Counted from the stretch's first letter, positions 52,575 through 62,239 are shown. The stretch is DNA of 64,000 nt from Methanomassiliicoccaceae archaeon UBA71 (GCA_002504405.1 DARO01000007.1:59299-123298), one strand, 5' to 3'. A program made the numbers and translations. Notes: generated by a model from the letters alone, not told the origin.

Positions 52575-54308
52575 ATGATTCTGAAGTACCTGGGCAGGAG
52601 GGAGCGGCTGATGATAGCCGCATGCTTCGTGTTCATCATGGGGCAGGTCTACCTGGACCTCAGGATCCCGGAGTACATGTCGGAGATAACCGACCATCTC
52701 CAGACGGGCACCGCCACCGATATAATCGTGGAGGACGGCGTCAGGATGCTCGCCTGCGCGTTCGGAAGCCTGGGTCTGGCCCTCGCCACCCTGCTGCTCT
52801 CTTCCAGGATGTCGGCGTCCCTCTGCAGGACGCTTCGCACCAAGCAGTTCCAGAGGGTCGGCGAGTTCTCGAAGCAGGACATGGATTCTTTCTCCGCCGC
52901 CAGCCTCGTCACCAGGTCCACCAACGACGTCTACCAGCTCCATCAGTTCTTGCCGAGGGCGGTCCAGGTCGTCATAAAGGCGCCTCTGATCGCCATACTG
53001 GCACTGTGGAAGATAAACAGCAGTGCCTTCCAATGGACGGCGGTCACTCTCGTCGCGATGCTCGTCATGCTCGTGTCGTTCTCGGTCATAATATGGCGCG
53101 GGATCCCGTACATCCGCAGGATGCAGTCCAAGGTGGACGCGGTCAACAGGATCACCAGGGACGGCCTAGAGGGAACGAAGGGCATCCGCGCCTACAACGC
53201 CGAGCCGCGTCATGAGCGCAGGTTCGCATCCACAAGCCGGGACCTGCTCGACAACTCCATCTCCCTCATCCGCGTCATGTCGCCGATGCATGCCATCGCA
53301 TCGTCGATGCTCAACTTCCTCACCCTCGCCATATACTGGATAGGTGCGGGGATCATCGCGTCCACAGGGAGCCAGGGTGTGCAGATGCAGCTGTTCTCGG
53401 ACATGATAGTGTTCACGTCGTATGCGGCGCAGGTCGTCTCCGCGGTCATGATGGCGTCGAACATACTCAGGGGATACCCGAGGGCGGCGGTGTCCGCCAG
53501 ACGCATCGAGGAGGTTGTGGAGCACGCCCCCTCCCTGGCGGAGGGGACGTCGGACCCACCGGAGCGCCTCGGCGACGTCGAGTTCAGGGACGTGTGCTTC
53601 ACATACCCCGGGGCCTCCAAGGAGACCCTCTCCGACATATCCTTCAGCGTTTCCTGTGGGGAGACTCTGGCGATAGTCGGGCCGACAGGGTCGGGAAAGA
53701 CCACGCTGCTCATGCTCATCTCACGCATGTACGACGCCACGTCCGGGACAGTGCTGGTGGACGGGATGGACGTGCGGGGGTTCCCCTCCAGGGAGCTGGG
53801 CTCACGCGTAGGATACGTCCCGCAGACTGCGGTCGTGTTCTCGGGGACCGTGTCGGACAACGTGAACTTCGGGGACGGCTCCGACTCCAGGACACCCGGC
53901 GACGTGGAGCGCGCCCTGAGGATAGCCCAGCTCTGGGACTACGTGACCACTCTGCCGGGGGGCATCGATGCCGACCTGAGGCAGCACGGATGGAACATGT
54001 CCGGCGGCCAGAGGCAGCGCCTTGGGATCGCGAGGGCGGTCTGCAGGGATCCGGAGATTTACCTTTTCGACGACACGTTCTCAGCCCTCGACTACCGCAC
54101 CGACAGGGACCTCAGGGCGGCCCTCGACCGCGAGACGTCCGGGTCGACCAGGATCATAGTCGCCCAGAGGGTGGGTACGATCATGGATGCCGACAGGATA
54201 CTGGTCCTGGACGGAGGGAGGCTGGTGGGGTCGGGCAGACACAGCGACCTCATTGAGACTTGTCCCCTGTACCGCGAGATAGCGGAATCCCAGCTGGAGG
54301 TGTCCTGA
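52575..54308 (+). CDS. ABC exporter half-transporter, degenerate ATP site
   Basis: 577 residues: six membrane helices (about 1-300) fused to an ATPase domain. Walker A VGPTGSGKTTLL, Q-loop YVPQTAV, signature NMSGGQRQRLGIA, Walker B IYLFDDTFSALD. The catalytic Glu after the Walker B Asp is Asp here, as in the degenerate site of heterodimeric exporters (TM287/288 or TmrAB type). It must pair with the next gene, whose start overlaps its TGA by one base. Substrate unknown; drug or lipid export is typical for the family. Confidence 0.9.
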   Translation: MILKYLGRRERLMIAACFVFIMGQVYLDLRIPEYMSEITDHLQTGTATDIIVEDGVRMLACAFGSLGLALATLLLSSRMSASLCRTLRTKQFQRVGEFSKQDMDSFSAASLVTRSTNDVYQLHQFLPRAVQVVIKAPLIAILALWKINSSAFQWTAVTLVAMLVMLVSFSVIIWRGIPYIRRMQSKVDAVNRITRDGLEGTKGIRAYNAEPRHERRFASTSRDLLDNSISLIRVMSPMHAIASSMLNFLTLAIYWIGAGIIASTGSQGVQMQLFSDMIVFTSYAAQVVSAVMMASNILRGYPRAAVSARRIEEVVEHAPSLAEGTSDPPERLGDVEFRDVCFTYPGASKETLSDISFSVSCGETLAIVGPTGSGKTTLLMLISRMYDATSGTVLVDGMDVRGFPSRELGSRVGYVPQTAVVFSGTVSDNVNFGDGSDSRTPGDVERALRIAQLWDYVTTLPGGIDADLRQHGWNMSGGQRQRLGIARAVCRDPEIYLFDDTFSALDYRTDRDLRAALDRETSGSTRIIVAQRVGTIMDADRILVLDGGRLVGSGRHSDLIETCPLYREIAESQLEVS

Positions 54309-56098
54309 TGCCTCCGGGGAAGGGTCCGGCATGGTCGAGGGCAGAGAAGCCGGAGGACCTGGGGGCGACCATAAGGGCGCTCCTTATCTACATGGGGAGG
54401 GACAGGAGGTCGCTCCTGGCCGGGATAATCTGCGCCCTGGCGTCCACCGTCCTGTCGCTCATAGGCCCGCAGCTGCTGGCCGACATAACCGACAGCATAT
54501 CCGGAAGCATCCTCGGAGGGTACGCCGTGGACACAGGGCACATAGCCCTGATCGGCTCGGTGCTCCTGGTCATATACGGGGCCAGCTTCGTCCTCTCCGT
54601 CTCCGAGAGCCGCATCATAGGCTCCGCCTCCGAGCGCATAGGCGAGAGGATGAGGCTGGATCTGAACAGGAAGATGGACCGCCTCCCGCTCTCGTATCTG
54701 GAGAGCCACAGCATAGGCGACCTGATGAGCAGGATGACCAACGACACCGACACCGTCCGCTCCGGCGCGGCCGAGAGCCTCAGCACGGCGGTGTCCGCGG
54801 CCTGCATGATAGGCGGGTCCATTGTCATGATGGCGTACACGGACTGGAGGCTCGCGCTGGTGGCGATGGTCCCCACGGCCGCGGGCGCCGCCGTCCTCTA
54901 TTGGGTCACGCACGCTTCCCAGAAGTACTTCACCGCTCAGCAGAGGGACCTGGGCCTGATGAACTCCCTCGTGGAGGAGAGCTACTACGGCCACGACGTG
55001 GTCAGGACGTGCAACGGCCAGGACGCCGCCGCGGCCAGGTTCGAGGAGATCAACTCCCGTCTGTTCGAGTGCTCGTTCAGGGCGAGGGTCGCCACGGGTT
55101 CGATGCCGCAGCTCATGAACTTCATCAGCAACCTCAGCTACGTGACGGTCTGCGTCGCCGGATCGATGCTTATCATGGAGGGCAGCATAGGGTTCGGGGT
55201 AATCGTCGCGTTCATTGTGTACATTAAGAGGTTCAACCAGCCGGTGGCGGAGATGGCCGACATCGTCGCCAGGATGCAGTCCGTGGCTTCGGCGTCGGAG
55301 AGGGTGTTCAGGATCCTCGCCATGGACGAGATGGAGGATGTCCCGGATGTACGCGATCTGCCTGAGCCCGAGGGGAGGGTGGAGTTCAGGGACGTCAGGT
55401 TCGGGTACACCCCGGACCGCGAGATCATCCACGGGTTCTCCCTGACAGTGGAGCCCGGGCAGAAGGTCGCCATAGTCGGTCCGACCGGCTCCGGAAAGAC
55501 CACGATAGCGAACCTGCTCATGCGCTTCTACGACCCGGATTCGGGGGAGATACTGATAGACGGGGTCCCGACCACCTCCATGTCCAGGCGCCAGGTCAGG
55601 GAGAGGTTCTCGATGGTCCTCCAGGACTCCTGGATATCGGACGGGACCATATTCGAGAACGTCGCCTTCACGAAGGAGGATGCCACACAGGAGGATGTGG
55701 AGGCGGCATGCGCCATGGTGGGCATCGACGGCCACATACGCTCCCTCCCGCAGGGGTACGGGACCGTCATAGGCTCCAGCGGCATGTCCGCAGGCCAGAG
55801 GCAGCAGCTGGCAATCGCCCGGGCAATCGTGAGGGACGCATCGATGATCATACTGGACGAGGCCACGAGCTCCGTGGACACCAGGACCGAGAGGAAGATA
55901 CAGGAGGCCATGGACGGCCTTACATCCGGAAGGACTTCGTTCGTCATCGCGCACAGGCTGTCCACCATCCGGAACGCGGATGTGATCCTGGTGATCAGGG
56001 ACGGGAACGTGGTGGAATCGGGCAGCCACGAGGACCTCATGGAGCTGGGAGGGTTCTACAGGATGCTGTACGACAGCCAGTTCGAGGGGTGCGAGTGA
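54308..56098 (+). CDS. ABC exporter half-transporter, canonical ATP site
   Basis: 596 residues with six membrane helices and an ATPase domain: Walker A VGPTGSGKTTIANLL, QDSWISDGTIFENV, signature SSGMSAGQRQQLAIA (Ala for the second Gly of LSGGQ), Walker B MIILDEATSSVDTRT with the normal Glu, and H-loop FVIAHRLSTI. It complements the degenerate partner just upstream. ATG 54308 overlaps the preceding TGA; a start at 54260 within the previous gene is less likely. Confidence 0.9.
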   Translation: MPPGKGPAWSRAEKPEDLGATIRALLIYMGRDRRSLLAGIICALASTVLSLIGPQLLADITDSISGSILGGYAVDTGHIALIGSVLLVIYGASFVLSVSESRIIGSASERIGERMRLDLNRKMDRLPLSYLESHSIGDLMSRMTNDTDTVRSGAAESLSTAVSAACMIGGSIVMMAYTDWRLALVAMVPTAAGAAVLYWVTHASQKYFTAQQRDLGLMNSLVEESYYGHDVVRTCNGQDAAAARFEEINSRLFECSFRARVATGSMPQLMNFISNLSYVTVCVAGSMLIMEGSIGFGVIVAFIVYIKRFNQPVAEMADIVARMQSVASASERVFRILAMDEMEDVPDVRDLPEPEGRVEFRDVRFGYTPDREIIHGFSLTVEPGQKVAIVGPTGSGKTTIANLLMRFYDPDSGEILIDGVPTTSMSRRQVRERFSMVLQDSWISDGTIFENVAFTKEDATQEDVEAACAMVGIDGHIRSLPQGYGTVIGSSGMSAGQRQQLAIARAIVRDASMIILDEATSSVDTRTERKIQEAMDGLTSGRTSFVIAHRLSTIRNADVILVIRDGNVVESGSHEDLMELGGFYRMLYDSQFEGCE

Positions 56099-56129
56099 CC
56101 CCTTCCGGCCATTTTTTCTCAGCAATTGG

Positions 56130-56354
56130 CGAATGAAATACTGTCGTAAGGGGTGGAACTGTACAGTTATGTGCGTCCTCCACTATCTCAATTTGGCAGC
56201 TTAGTACTGTGACAGGCTGTACATCATGAAGGATGGCAGGATAGTCGGCGAGGGGACGCCGAAGGAGGCCATTACCGCGGAGACCATCGAGGAGGTGTAC
56301 GGTGTCAAGGCATCTGTGGATAGGCATCCCGGGATGGGCCTTCTGAACGTCGTG
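56130..56354 (+). pseudogene. C-terminal fragment of a FecE/BtuD-type ABC ATPase
   Basis: A reading frame around 56155-56354 gives the end of a metal-siderophore or cobalamin importer ATPase: CTVMCVLHYLNLAA, TAG (56202-56204), then YCDRLYIMKDGRIVGEGTP and EAITAETIEEVYGVKASVDRHP. The H-loop His is kept, but the usual D after it is Tyr and the codon expected to be Arg/Lys is TAG. Walker A, signature and Walker B are absent. The reading frame runs on past the expected C-terminus to about 56486. Remnant of a deleted import system. Confidence 0.7.
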
Positions 56355-56548
56355 TACCACCCTAGGCACAGTCTCGCGGGGAGGAGCAGACGACGGTGGC
56401 TGAGGTTTTGGGCCGATGCCAGAAGGGGGATTGACGTCCACCACTGCACCAGATGCCGCTGGTTGTCCTGTTTAAATACAACCTAGTATTCGCAGGTCTG
56501 CGGGCAGCCATATGTCCGCTATCCGGGCGCATCGCATGGAACACGCAA

Positions 56549-56571
56549 GGCGGACATTTCTGACGTCCGCC
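56549..56571 (+). repeat. Hairpin in the leader of the DUF2798-like gene
   Basis: GGCGGAC (56549-56555) and GTCCGCC (56565-56571). A TATA-like GTTTAAATAC lies near 56470, giving a leader of about 110 nt before ATG 56609. Role unknown. Confidence 0.3.
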
Positions 56572-56608
56572 GGAAAACGGTGCCTTCGATCCGGGCCAGA
56601 GGTATCAG

Positions 56609-57124
56609 ATGCAAGAGCTCAGACTGCCGTGGAACGGCAAGGAGGGGCTCCTCTACGGAGGGGTCATCGCCGTCATCACCGCCTTCTTGATGGCCACAAT
56701 AAACATATCGCAGACGCAGGGTCGCCTGGATGCGGAGGTGATGGTCAACGTCGTCACATCGCTTCCGTTCATCTGGCTGGCGGTCATGCTGATCATGTCC
56801 CTGGTGGTGGGTCGCACCGCATCGTACTGCGTGAGCAGGTTCACCGAACCCACTGACGGTTTCAACGCCAAAATCACCTTCAACATAATATTCTGCGTCC
56901 TGATGATGTCGGCCAGTATGAGTTTCGTGGGGCCCGCCATAGGGGCTCTGCTCTCGGGAGGCGACATCGCCGCGGTCGTGCAGGAGTGGCCGTCCAGATG
57001 GCCGTCCAACTTCTTCTTCGCGTTCTGGATCGAGGTGCTTATAGCGCAGCCCTTTGCCAGGTATGTGATGAAGACCAAACATGCAAGGAGCATCCGTTCG
57101 GAAGGGGGTGTGACCGATGCGTGA
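56609..57124 (+). CDS. Four-helix membrane protein, DUF2798-like
   Basis: 171 residues with four membrane segments in two similar pairs: GVIAVITAFLMATINI and FIWLAVMLIMSLVVGRTA, then IIFCVLMMSASMSFVGPAIG and FFFAFWIEVLIAQPFARYVM. The duplicated pattern ending in A-R-Y/PxA resembles DUF2798 proteins of bacteria and archaea. Function unknown. The next gene starts 8 bp before its stop. Confidence 0.6.
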   Translation: MQELRLPWNGKEGLLYGGVIAVITAFLMATINISQTQGRLDAEVMVNVVTSLPFIWLAVMLIMSLVVGRTASYCVSRFTEPTDGFNAKITFNIIFCVLMMSASMSFVGPAIGALLSGGDIAAVVQEWPSRWPSNFFFAFWIEVLIAQPFARYVMKTKHARSIRSEGGVTDA

Positions 57125-57695
57125 CCACATCGTGGCGATCGCCAGGCAGAACGGCTCGGGCGGCAGGGACGTCGGCAGGATGCTTGCCGGGAGGCTCGGC
57201 GTCCCATGCTACGACACCGCCGTGGTCGAGAGGGCCGCCGAGATAGCGGGGGTCACCGTCGACGATGTGTGGAGAGGGGAGGAGAGGCCGAGGGACTCCG
57301 GTCTGTTCTTCGGAGGCATAGCCCCGACCAATCCTATCTACTCCGCACAGTGCCAGGCGATAAGAGAGCTGGCATCCGGTGGGCCCTGCGTGTTCGTGGG
57401 CAGGAATGCGGATTCCGTCCTCTCCGGTACCCCCGGACTCGTGACGGTCTTCATCCACGCCCCTCTTGAGAGCCGCATCTCCAGATCGATGGAGAGGAAC
57501 GGGATCTCGTATGCAGATGCACGCAGGAGGGTCACGGAGAAGGACTCCGCCAGAGGGGAGTACTGCCGCAGGTACACCAGCAGGCTCTGGGGAGCCTCGG
57601 AGAACTACGACCTGTCGGTGAGCACCGGCATAATCGGTCCCGAGGGGGCGGTGGAGCTCATCATGGACTACATCCGCAGGGTCGACGGGGAGTGA
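57117..57695 (+). CDS. Cytidylate-kinase-like P-loop protein
   Basis: 192 residues in the cytidylate-kinase-like family (AAK6-type). N-terminal IVAIARQNGSGGRDVGRMLAG carries a modified P-loop (GSGGRDVG) in place of GxGKST, followed by YDTAVVERAAE, VFVGRNADSVL and VFIHAPLESRISR, then Arg-rich lid and DSARGEYCRRYT. Members are widespread but their substrate is unproven. Coupled to the membrane protein gene by an 8-bp overlap. Confidence 0.8.
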   Translation: MRDHIVAIARQNGSGGRDVGRMLAGRLGVPCYDTAVVERAAEIAGVTVDDVWRGEERPRDSGLFFGGIAPTNPIYSAQCQAIRELASGGPCVFVGRNADSVLSGTPGLVTVFIHAPLESRISRSMERNGISYADARRRVTEKDSARGEYCRRYTSRLWGASENYDLSVSTGIIGPEGAVELIMDYIRRVDGE

Positions 57696-57741
57696 CGGGC
57701 TCCTCACTGCCCTTATATATGCGCGTAACATCGGCGGTCCC

Positions 57742-59046
57742 ATGACAGAAATCAGGGATTCCAGCACCATCTCGGTAGCCGACGGCACGGCCACGGTCAG
57801 GGGATGGGTCCAGGACGTCAGGAACCTGGGCGGCATATCCTTCCTCACCCTCCGCGACAGGCACGGCACCCTCCAGGTGACCATGCCCAAGAAGAAGATC
57901 GACCCCGAGCTCTTCGAGACGCTGACCAAGCTCCCCAGGGAGTCCGTCGTCTCCATAACAGGCGACGTCAAGGAGAGCAACCAGACCGCGCTGGGCCTGG
58001 AGCTCATCCCCGTCTCGGCGGAGGTCATAGGGGAGGCAGGCGTCCCCCTGCCCATGGGAGTCATCGACAAGGTCAACGTCGAGATGGACACCCGTCTCAA
58101 CCACAGGTTCATGGACCTGCGCAAGCCCGAGATCAAGGCCATATTCGAGCTGAAGTCCATGATGGTGGACCTCATCGAGGAGGCCGTCAGGGACAACGGG
58201 TTCACCCGCGTCTACACGCCCAAGATCGGGGCCGCTGGAGCCGAAGGGGGAGCGGAGCTGTTCAGGGTGCAGTACTTCGACAGGCCCGCGTACCTCGCCC
58301 AGTCTCCCCAGCTCTACAAGCAGATCCTCATGTCCACGGGCCTCGACAGGGTGTACGAGATCGGCCCGGCATTCAGGGCGGAGCAGTCCAACACCAACCG
58401 TCACGTGACCGAGTTCATATCCTTCGACGGGGAGATGTCCTGGATACAGAGCCAGAACGACGTCATGGCCATGATAGAGGAGATCGTGGACCACGTACTC
58501 AACGGGCTGAAGGAGAGGGGCGCCAAGCAGCTGGAGGCCCTCGGGAAGGAGATCACGGTCCCCGCCAGGCCGTATCCCATCCTCACCTACTCTGAGTGCC
58601 TGAAGATGGTGAACGAGGCCGGCCTGAAGCTCAACGAGGGTGACGACCTCGGCACGGAGGGCGAGAAGATCGTCGGAGAGATCATGGGCCAGAGGGGTGT
58701 GGACCTCTACTTCATCGCCGAGTACCCCGAGGAGGCGAAGCCGTTCTACATCATGGAGAAGGACGGGACCCCGTACTCCTACAGCTTCGACCTGGACTAC
58801 CGCGGCCAGGAGATCTCCTCCGGCGGCCAGAGGGAGCACAGGTACGACGTCCTCGTCGAGAGGATGCGCAAGAAGGGCCTGGACCCGGAGGACTTCGGCT
58901 TCTACCTCGAGGCCTTCAGGTACGGGATGCCGCCGCACGGCGGATGGGGCATAGGCATCGAGAGGATGCTGGTCAAGATGCTGGACCTCCCCAACATCAG
59001 GGAGGCCATCCTCTTCCCCAGGGACCCCAGCAGGCTCTCCCCCTGA
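57742..59046 (+). CDS. aspS: Aspartyl-tRNA synthetase, archaeal type
   Basis: Class IIb synthetase, 434 residues. N-terminal OB anticodon-binding domain (TVRGWVQDVRNLGGISFLTL), class II motif 1 with RFMDLRKPEIKAIFELKS, motif 2 as YEIGPAFRAEQSNTNRHVTEF, and motif 3 as GWGIGIERMLVKML. Length and motifs match archaeal/eukaryal AspRS, without the bacterial insertion domain. A TTATATAT box at 57713-57720 lies 22-29 nt before ATG 57742. Whether it also charges tRNA-Asn cannot be told here. Confidence 0.96.
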   Translation: MTEIRDSSTISVADGTATVRGWVQDVRNLGGISFLTLRDRHGTLQVTMPKKKIDPELFETLTKLPRESVVSITGDVKESNQTALGLELIPVSAEVIGEAGVPLPMGVIDKVNVEMDTRLNHRFMDLRKPEIKAIFELKSMMVDLIEEAVRDNGFTRVYTPKIGAAGAEGGAELFRVQYFDRPAYLAQSPQLYKQILMSTGLDRVYEIGPAFRAEQSNTNRHVTEFISFDGEMSWIQSQNDVMAMIEEIVDHVLNGLKERGAKQLEALGKEITVPARPYPILTYSECLKMVNEAGLKLNEGDDLGTEGEKIVGEIMGQRGVDLYFIAEYPEEAKPFYIMEKDGTPYSYSFDLDYRGQEISSGGQREHRYDVLVERMRKKGLDPEDFGFYLEAFRYGMPPHGGWGIGIERMLVKMLDLPNIREAILFPRDPSRLSP

Positions 59047-59055
59047 AACGATCCC

Positions 59056-59083
59056 GGAGGGGCTCGCCCCCTCCATCCTTTTT
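59056..59083 (+). terminator. Terminator of aspS
   Basis: GGAGGGG (59056-59062) pairs with CCCCTCC (59068-59074); CCTTTTT follows at 59077-59083. Confidence 0.7.
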
Positions 59084-59225
59084 CACGTCTCCAAGGATTC
59101 GAATCCACCGGTGCGGATGCCATCACGGATCGTCGATGTGTCCGCACATACCCGTCGCTCGCCGTCCACCCATTCCATTTAGCCTAACCTAAAATTAATA
59201 AGGGTATTTGTGATTGGAGCATACG

Positions 59226-59918
59226 ATGAGGATAACAACCAACGGGGTCACGCTGTACTACGAGGTCGAGGGCAAGGGGCCCGCCCTGATCCTCCTGCAC
59301 GGAAACGGGGAGGACCACACGATATTCGACCGCGCCGTCTTCTATCTCAGGCAGAGGTTCACCGTCTACTCGCTGGATTCCCGCGGCCACGGAGAGAGCT
59401 CGCCGGTGCAGGAGTACCACTACCAGGACATGGTTGACGACCTGGCCGGCTTCATACGCAAGCTGGGGATCGAGAGGCCGGCCATCTGCGGTGCCAGCGA
59501 CGGCGCCATCGTGGGCCTGATGTTCGCCTCGCAGCACCCGGACTCCCTGTCCGCGCTGATAGCGTGCGGCGCCAACACCCGCCCCGAGACGCTGAAGGGC
59601 CTGGGCGTGGCGCTGATGCGCATGGGGAGGCCGGAGTCCAAGGACCCCAAGGTCAGGATGATGCTGACCGAGCCGCACATCACCGCCGAGGATCTCGGCA
59701 GGATTACCGTGCCCGTCACCGTGGTCGCCGGGAGCAGGGACTGCGTCCGCCGCAGCGACACGGAGTTCATCGCCTCCTCGGTTCAGAGGGGGGAGGTGGT
59801 GATAATGCACCGTGCAGACCACACCAGCTACATCGTCCACAGCACGAGGGTCGTGGACCCCATATTCAGGGCACTCGGGATGGACGTCGACGGCCTGCAG
59901 CTGTCCCTGGGGAGCTGA
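59226..59918 (+). CDS. Alpha/beta hydrolase
   Basis: 230 residues. Oxyanion HGNG in LILLHGNGEDHTIFD, nucleophile elbow CGASDGAIVG (Ser), acid in VVAGSRDCVRRSD, and His in MHRADHTSYIVHS complete the triad. Typical of small esterases or lipases; substrate unknown. ATG 59226 is chosen over a TTG at 59214; a TTAATAAGG box lies about 30 nt upstream. Precedes the exported peptidase by 49 bp, which has its own TATA-like sequence. Confidence 0.88.
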   Translation: MRITTNGVTLYYEVEGKGPALILLHGNGEDHTIFDRAVFYLRQRFTVYSLDSRGHGESSPVQEYHYQDMVDDLAGFIRKLGIERPAICGASDGAIVGLMFASQHPDSLSALIACGANTRPETLKGLGVALMRMGRPESKDPKVRMMLTEPHITAEDLGRITVPVTVVAGSRDCVRRSDTEFIASSVQRGEVVIMHRADHTSYIVHSTRVVDPIFRALGMDVDGLQLSLGS

Positions 59919-59967
59919 ACCGCCGCCCTCTACAATCCTTTTAATCAGTCCACGTCGATTCATCGCT

Positions 59968-61410
59968 ATGAAGCTGATTCCCGTCGCGGCAGTGGTCATC
60001 ATTGCCATACTGGTGTTCTCCTTCGCGTCCCAGCCGGTGACAGAGGAGTATGTCAATGCCGGAATCGACCTGCCGCATGTGGCGGTCAACGAAGACCTCC
60101 CCTCCTCCTACGATCTGAGGGACGAAGGACTTGTGACGTCCGTCAAGAACCAGGGGTACTACGGTTCCTGCTGGACGTTCGCGGCGGCGTCCGCCCTGGA
60201 GACGTCCATGATCAAGAACGGCCTCGCCGACCAGTCCATCGACCTGTCCGAGGTCCAGCTCTGCTACTTCGCCTACACGGGGGCCGGCACGCCCTATCCC
60301 GGGCTAGAGGGGGACACGGTGACTCCGCTGGTCCCCGGAGTCAGCTTCCTGGATGTCGGGGGCGAGGGTTTCTTCACCTCGTACCTCCTGGCATCATGGA
60401 CCGGCCCGGTAACGGAGGAGGATGCGGGCGTCACCTACGACCAGGTCGATGCCGACACGGTGCTGGACGACTCGCTCAGGTACGGCAGCGACGCCGCCTA
60501 CCTCGTGGGGGCGGAGTGGATCAGCACAGATGACAGCGATTCTATCAAGAGCGCCGTCCTCGGAGGCTCCAGCCCCATCATTTGCTACTACTGCGGGGCG
60601 TGGGATGCCGACTACACCGTCCATCCCGACCAGGACGGGACCAACATGTCCCTGTACCTCTCCGACCCGTCCAGCATCCCCGACCACGAGGTCGTGATAA
60701 TCGGATGGGATGACGACTACCCTGCGGAGAATTTCGACGAGACCCCTCCGGGTGACGGGGCCTGGCTGGTCAAGAACTGCTGGGGGACCTCGGACTGGGA
60801 CCCCGATTGCAACGACGGGTGTTTCTGGCTGTCCTACTACCACCAGACAATAGACGAGTACGCGATAGTCCTTGACGTTGCGAGCAGTGAAGTCTACGAC
60901 CGCGCGTACCAGTACGACGGCGGGGGCTCCACGAACCACGACATAACTTTCGGCACGGAGGGCCACATGGCCAACGTGTTCACAGCGTCCCAGGATGAGA
61001 GGATAGTCTCCGTGTCCTTCTTCCTCAACCGCAATGCCGAGTGCGATGTGACCGTCGAGGTCTACAGGTCCCTGGACGATCCCTCGGACCCCACGAGCGG
61101 GACGCTGTGCTCCTTCGATGAGATCACCACGGGGTATGCCGGGTACTACACGCTGGATCTGTTCACGCCGGTGGACCTCTCTGAGGGGGATCTGTTCTCC
61201 GTCGTGATCACCGTAGTAGACGATGATGACGTGTACCTTCCCGTCGATACGGACGAGGTGCGTGCCGGATGGGTCGAGTTCGACACCTATGCCAGTCCCG
61301 GCCAGAGCTTCGTGTCCGCCGACGGGGAGTCCTGGACGGACATCAGCGCTGACGGCTCATCCAATGTGCGCATCAAGGCCTTCACCGTTGATGCGCGAGG
61401 TTCCGAGTGA
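59968..61410 (+). CDS. Exported papain-family (C1) cysteine peptidase with lectin-like domain
   Basis: 480 residues. Signal or anchor helix (LIPVAAVVIIAILVFSFAS), then a C1 peptidase domain with Gln and catalytic Cys in VKNQGYYGSCWTFAAASALE, catalytic His in IPDHEVVIIGWDDDY and Asn in WLVKNCWGTSDW. The last ~150 residues are a beta domain (NVFTASQDERIVSVSFFLNR and on) like the lectin-like domain found after C1 peptidases in anaerobes. Likely acts outside the cell on host or dietary protein or on cell-surface proteins. TATA-like TTTTAATC at 59939-59946. Confidence 0.9.
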   Translation: MKLIPVAAVVIIAILVFSFASQPVTEEYVNAGIDLPHVAVNEDLPSSYDLRDEGLVTSVKNQGYYGSCWTFAAASALETSMIKNGLADQSIDLSEVQLCYFAYTGAGTPYPGLEGDTVTPLVPGVSFLDVGGEGFFTSYLLASWTGPVTEEDAGVTYDQVDADTVLDDSLRYGSDAAYLVGAEWISTDDSDSIKSAVLGGSSPIICYYCGAWDADYTVHPDQDGTNMSLYLSDPSSIPDHEVVIIGWDDDYPAENFDETPPGDGAWLVKNCWGTSDWDPDCNDGCFWLSYYHQTIDEYAIVLDVASSEVYDRAYQYDGGGSTNHDITFGTEGHMANVFTASQDERIVSVSFFLNRNAECDVTVEVYRSLDDPSDPTSGTLCSFDEITTGYAGYYTLDLFTPVDLSEGDLFSVVITVVDDDDVYLPVDTDEVRAGWVEFDTYASPGQSFVSADGESWTDISADGSSNVRIKAFTVDARGSE

Positions 61411-61420
61411 AAAGCGGCAT

Positions 61421-61460
61421 CGGCGGGATGGTAGGCGAAGAGCAGAATGGCCATCCGCCG
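61421..61460 (+). terminator. Hairpin after the peptidase gene
   Basis: CGGCGGGATGG (61421-61431) pairs with CCATCCGCCG (61451-61460) with one bulged G. No T run. The remaining bases to 61625 show no gene. Confidence 0.35.
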
Positions 61461-61625
61461 TCCCGCACCCACTGCCCGGGGAGGTGCCTGCGTCCTCGGG
61501 CGGCCGGTTCTGTACAAAGGCGATGGGCATCGGCCGCAACCGTCTAGAACATCCCCGATCATGCCGGGGCAATTCCTGGATCGTTCCTCAAAGGGACGCG
61601 TCCGGTCATGGGCTTCAGGGGGTGC

Positions 61626-62219
61626 TCATATCGGAGTCCATCGGGCGTCCTGTTCGTCCTTGTGTCTCAGGAACATCCCGACGGAGGTCCTGATGGCCCC
61701 CAGCTGCATTTCCAGGTACTCCTCGTCCCCGAACATGGCGTAGTGGACGCAGGCCCTGACGAATATGTATATCATGCCCCGGGTGTAGTCCGCCGGCAGC
61801 CCCAGCCTCTTCGACACGGTGTCAGCGTACTCCTGGTAGCGGACGTTCACGCCGCGGAAGAACTCCACCCCGTGCTCCCTGTATCTGGGGCTCGCGTACA
61901 CCTGGTACATGAACCTGTACTTCGCGCCGTGCAGTTCGGCGGTCATGCGGGGCATCTCGACAAGGAACCGCTCCAGATCATCCAGGCTCTTAGGGGACTG
62001 GGCCATGAAGTCGTTCTCCACCCTGGCCATGCAGAGCGCGGTGGATTCGACCACGATGTTCTCCTTGGTGCCGAAGTAGTACACCAGGGCGCCGTTGGTG
62101 ACTCCGCAGGCCTCTGACAGCATGAGCAGGCTGGTGTTCTCCAGGCCGTGCTTGCAGAATGTATCGAAGCATATCTCCAGGAGCTCGATCTCGCGCTCTT
62201 CCCTTGATTTAGGACCCAT
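61626..62219 (-). CDS. TetR-family regulator
   Basis: 197 residues. N-terminal helix-turn-helix with ICFDTFCKHGLENTSLLMLS, EACGVTNGALVYYFGTKENI is the classic TetR recognition region. The C-terminal ligand domain is helical and unspecific. A near-palindrome at 62240-62253 lies between its TATA box and ATG 62219, so it is probably autoregulated. Target genes could include the convergent peptidase or the distant exporter; not shown. Confidence 0.9.
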   Translation of the reverse strand: MGPKSREEREIELLEICFDTFCKHGLENTSLLMLSEACGVTNGALVYYFGTKENIVVESTALCMARVENDFMAQSPKSLDDLERFLVEMPRMTAELHGAKYRFMYQVYASPRYREHGVEFFRGVNVRYQEYADTVSKRLGLPADYTRGMIYIFVRACVHYAMFGDEEYLEMQLGAIRTSVGMFLRHKDEQDARWTPI

Positions 62220-62239
62220 GTTGCTTCCCCCTTAGATTT

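Noticed and set aside
59090..59160. GGATTCGAATCC near 59096 as a tRNA T-arm
   Set aside because: No acceptor, D-arm or anticodon arm can be matched on either strand; it is a chance palindrome after the aspS terminator.
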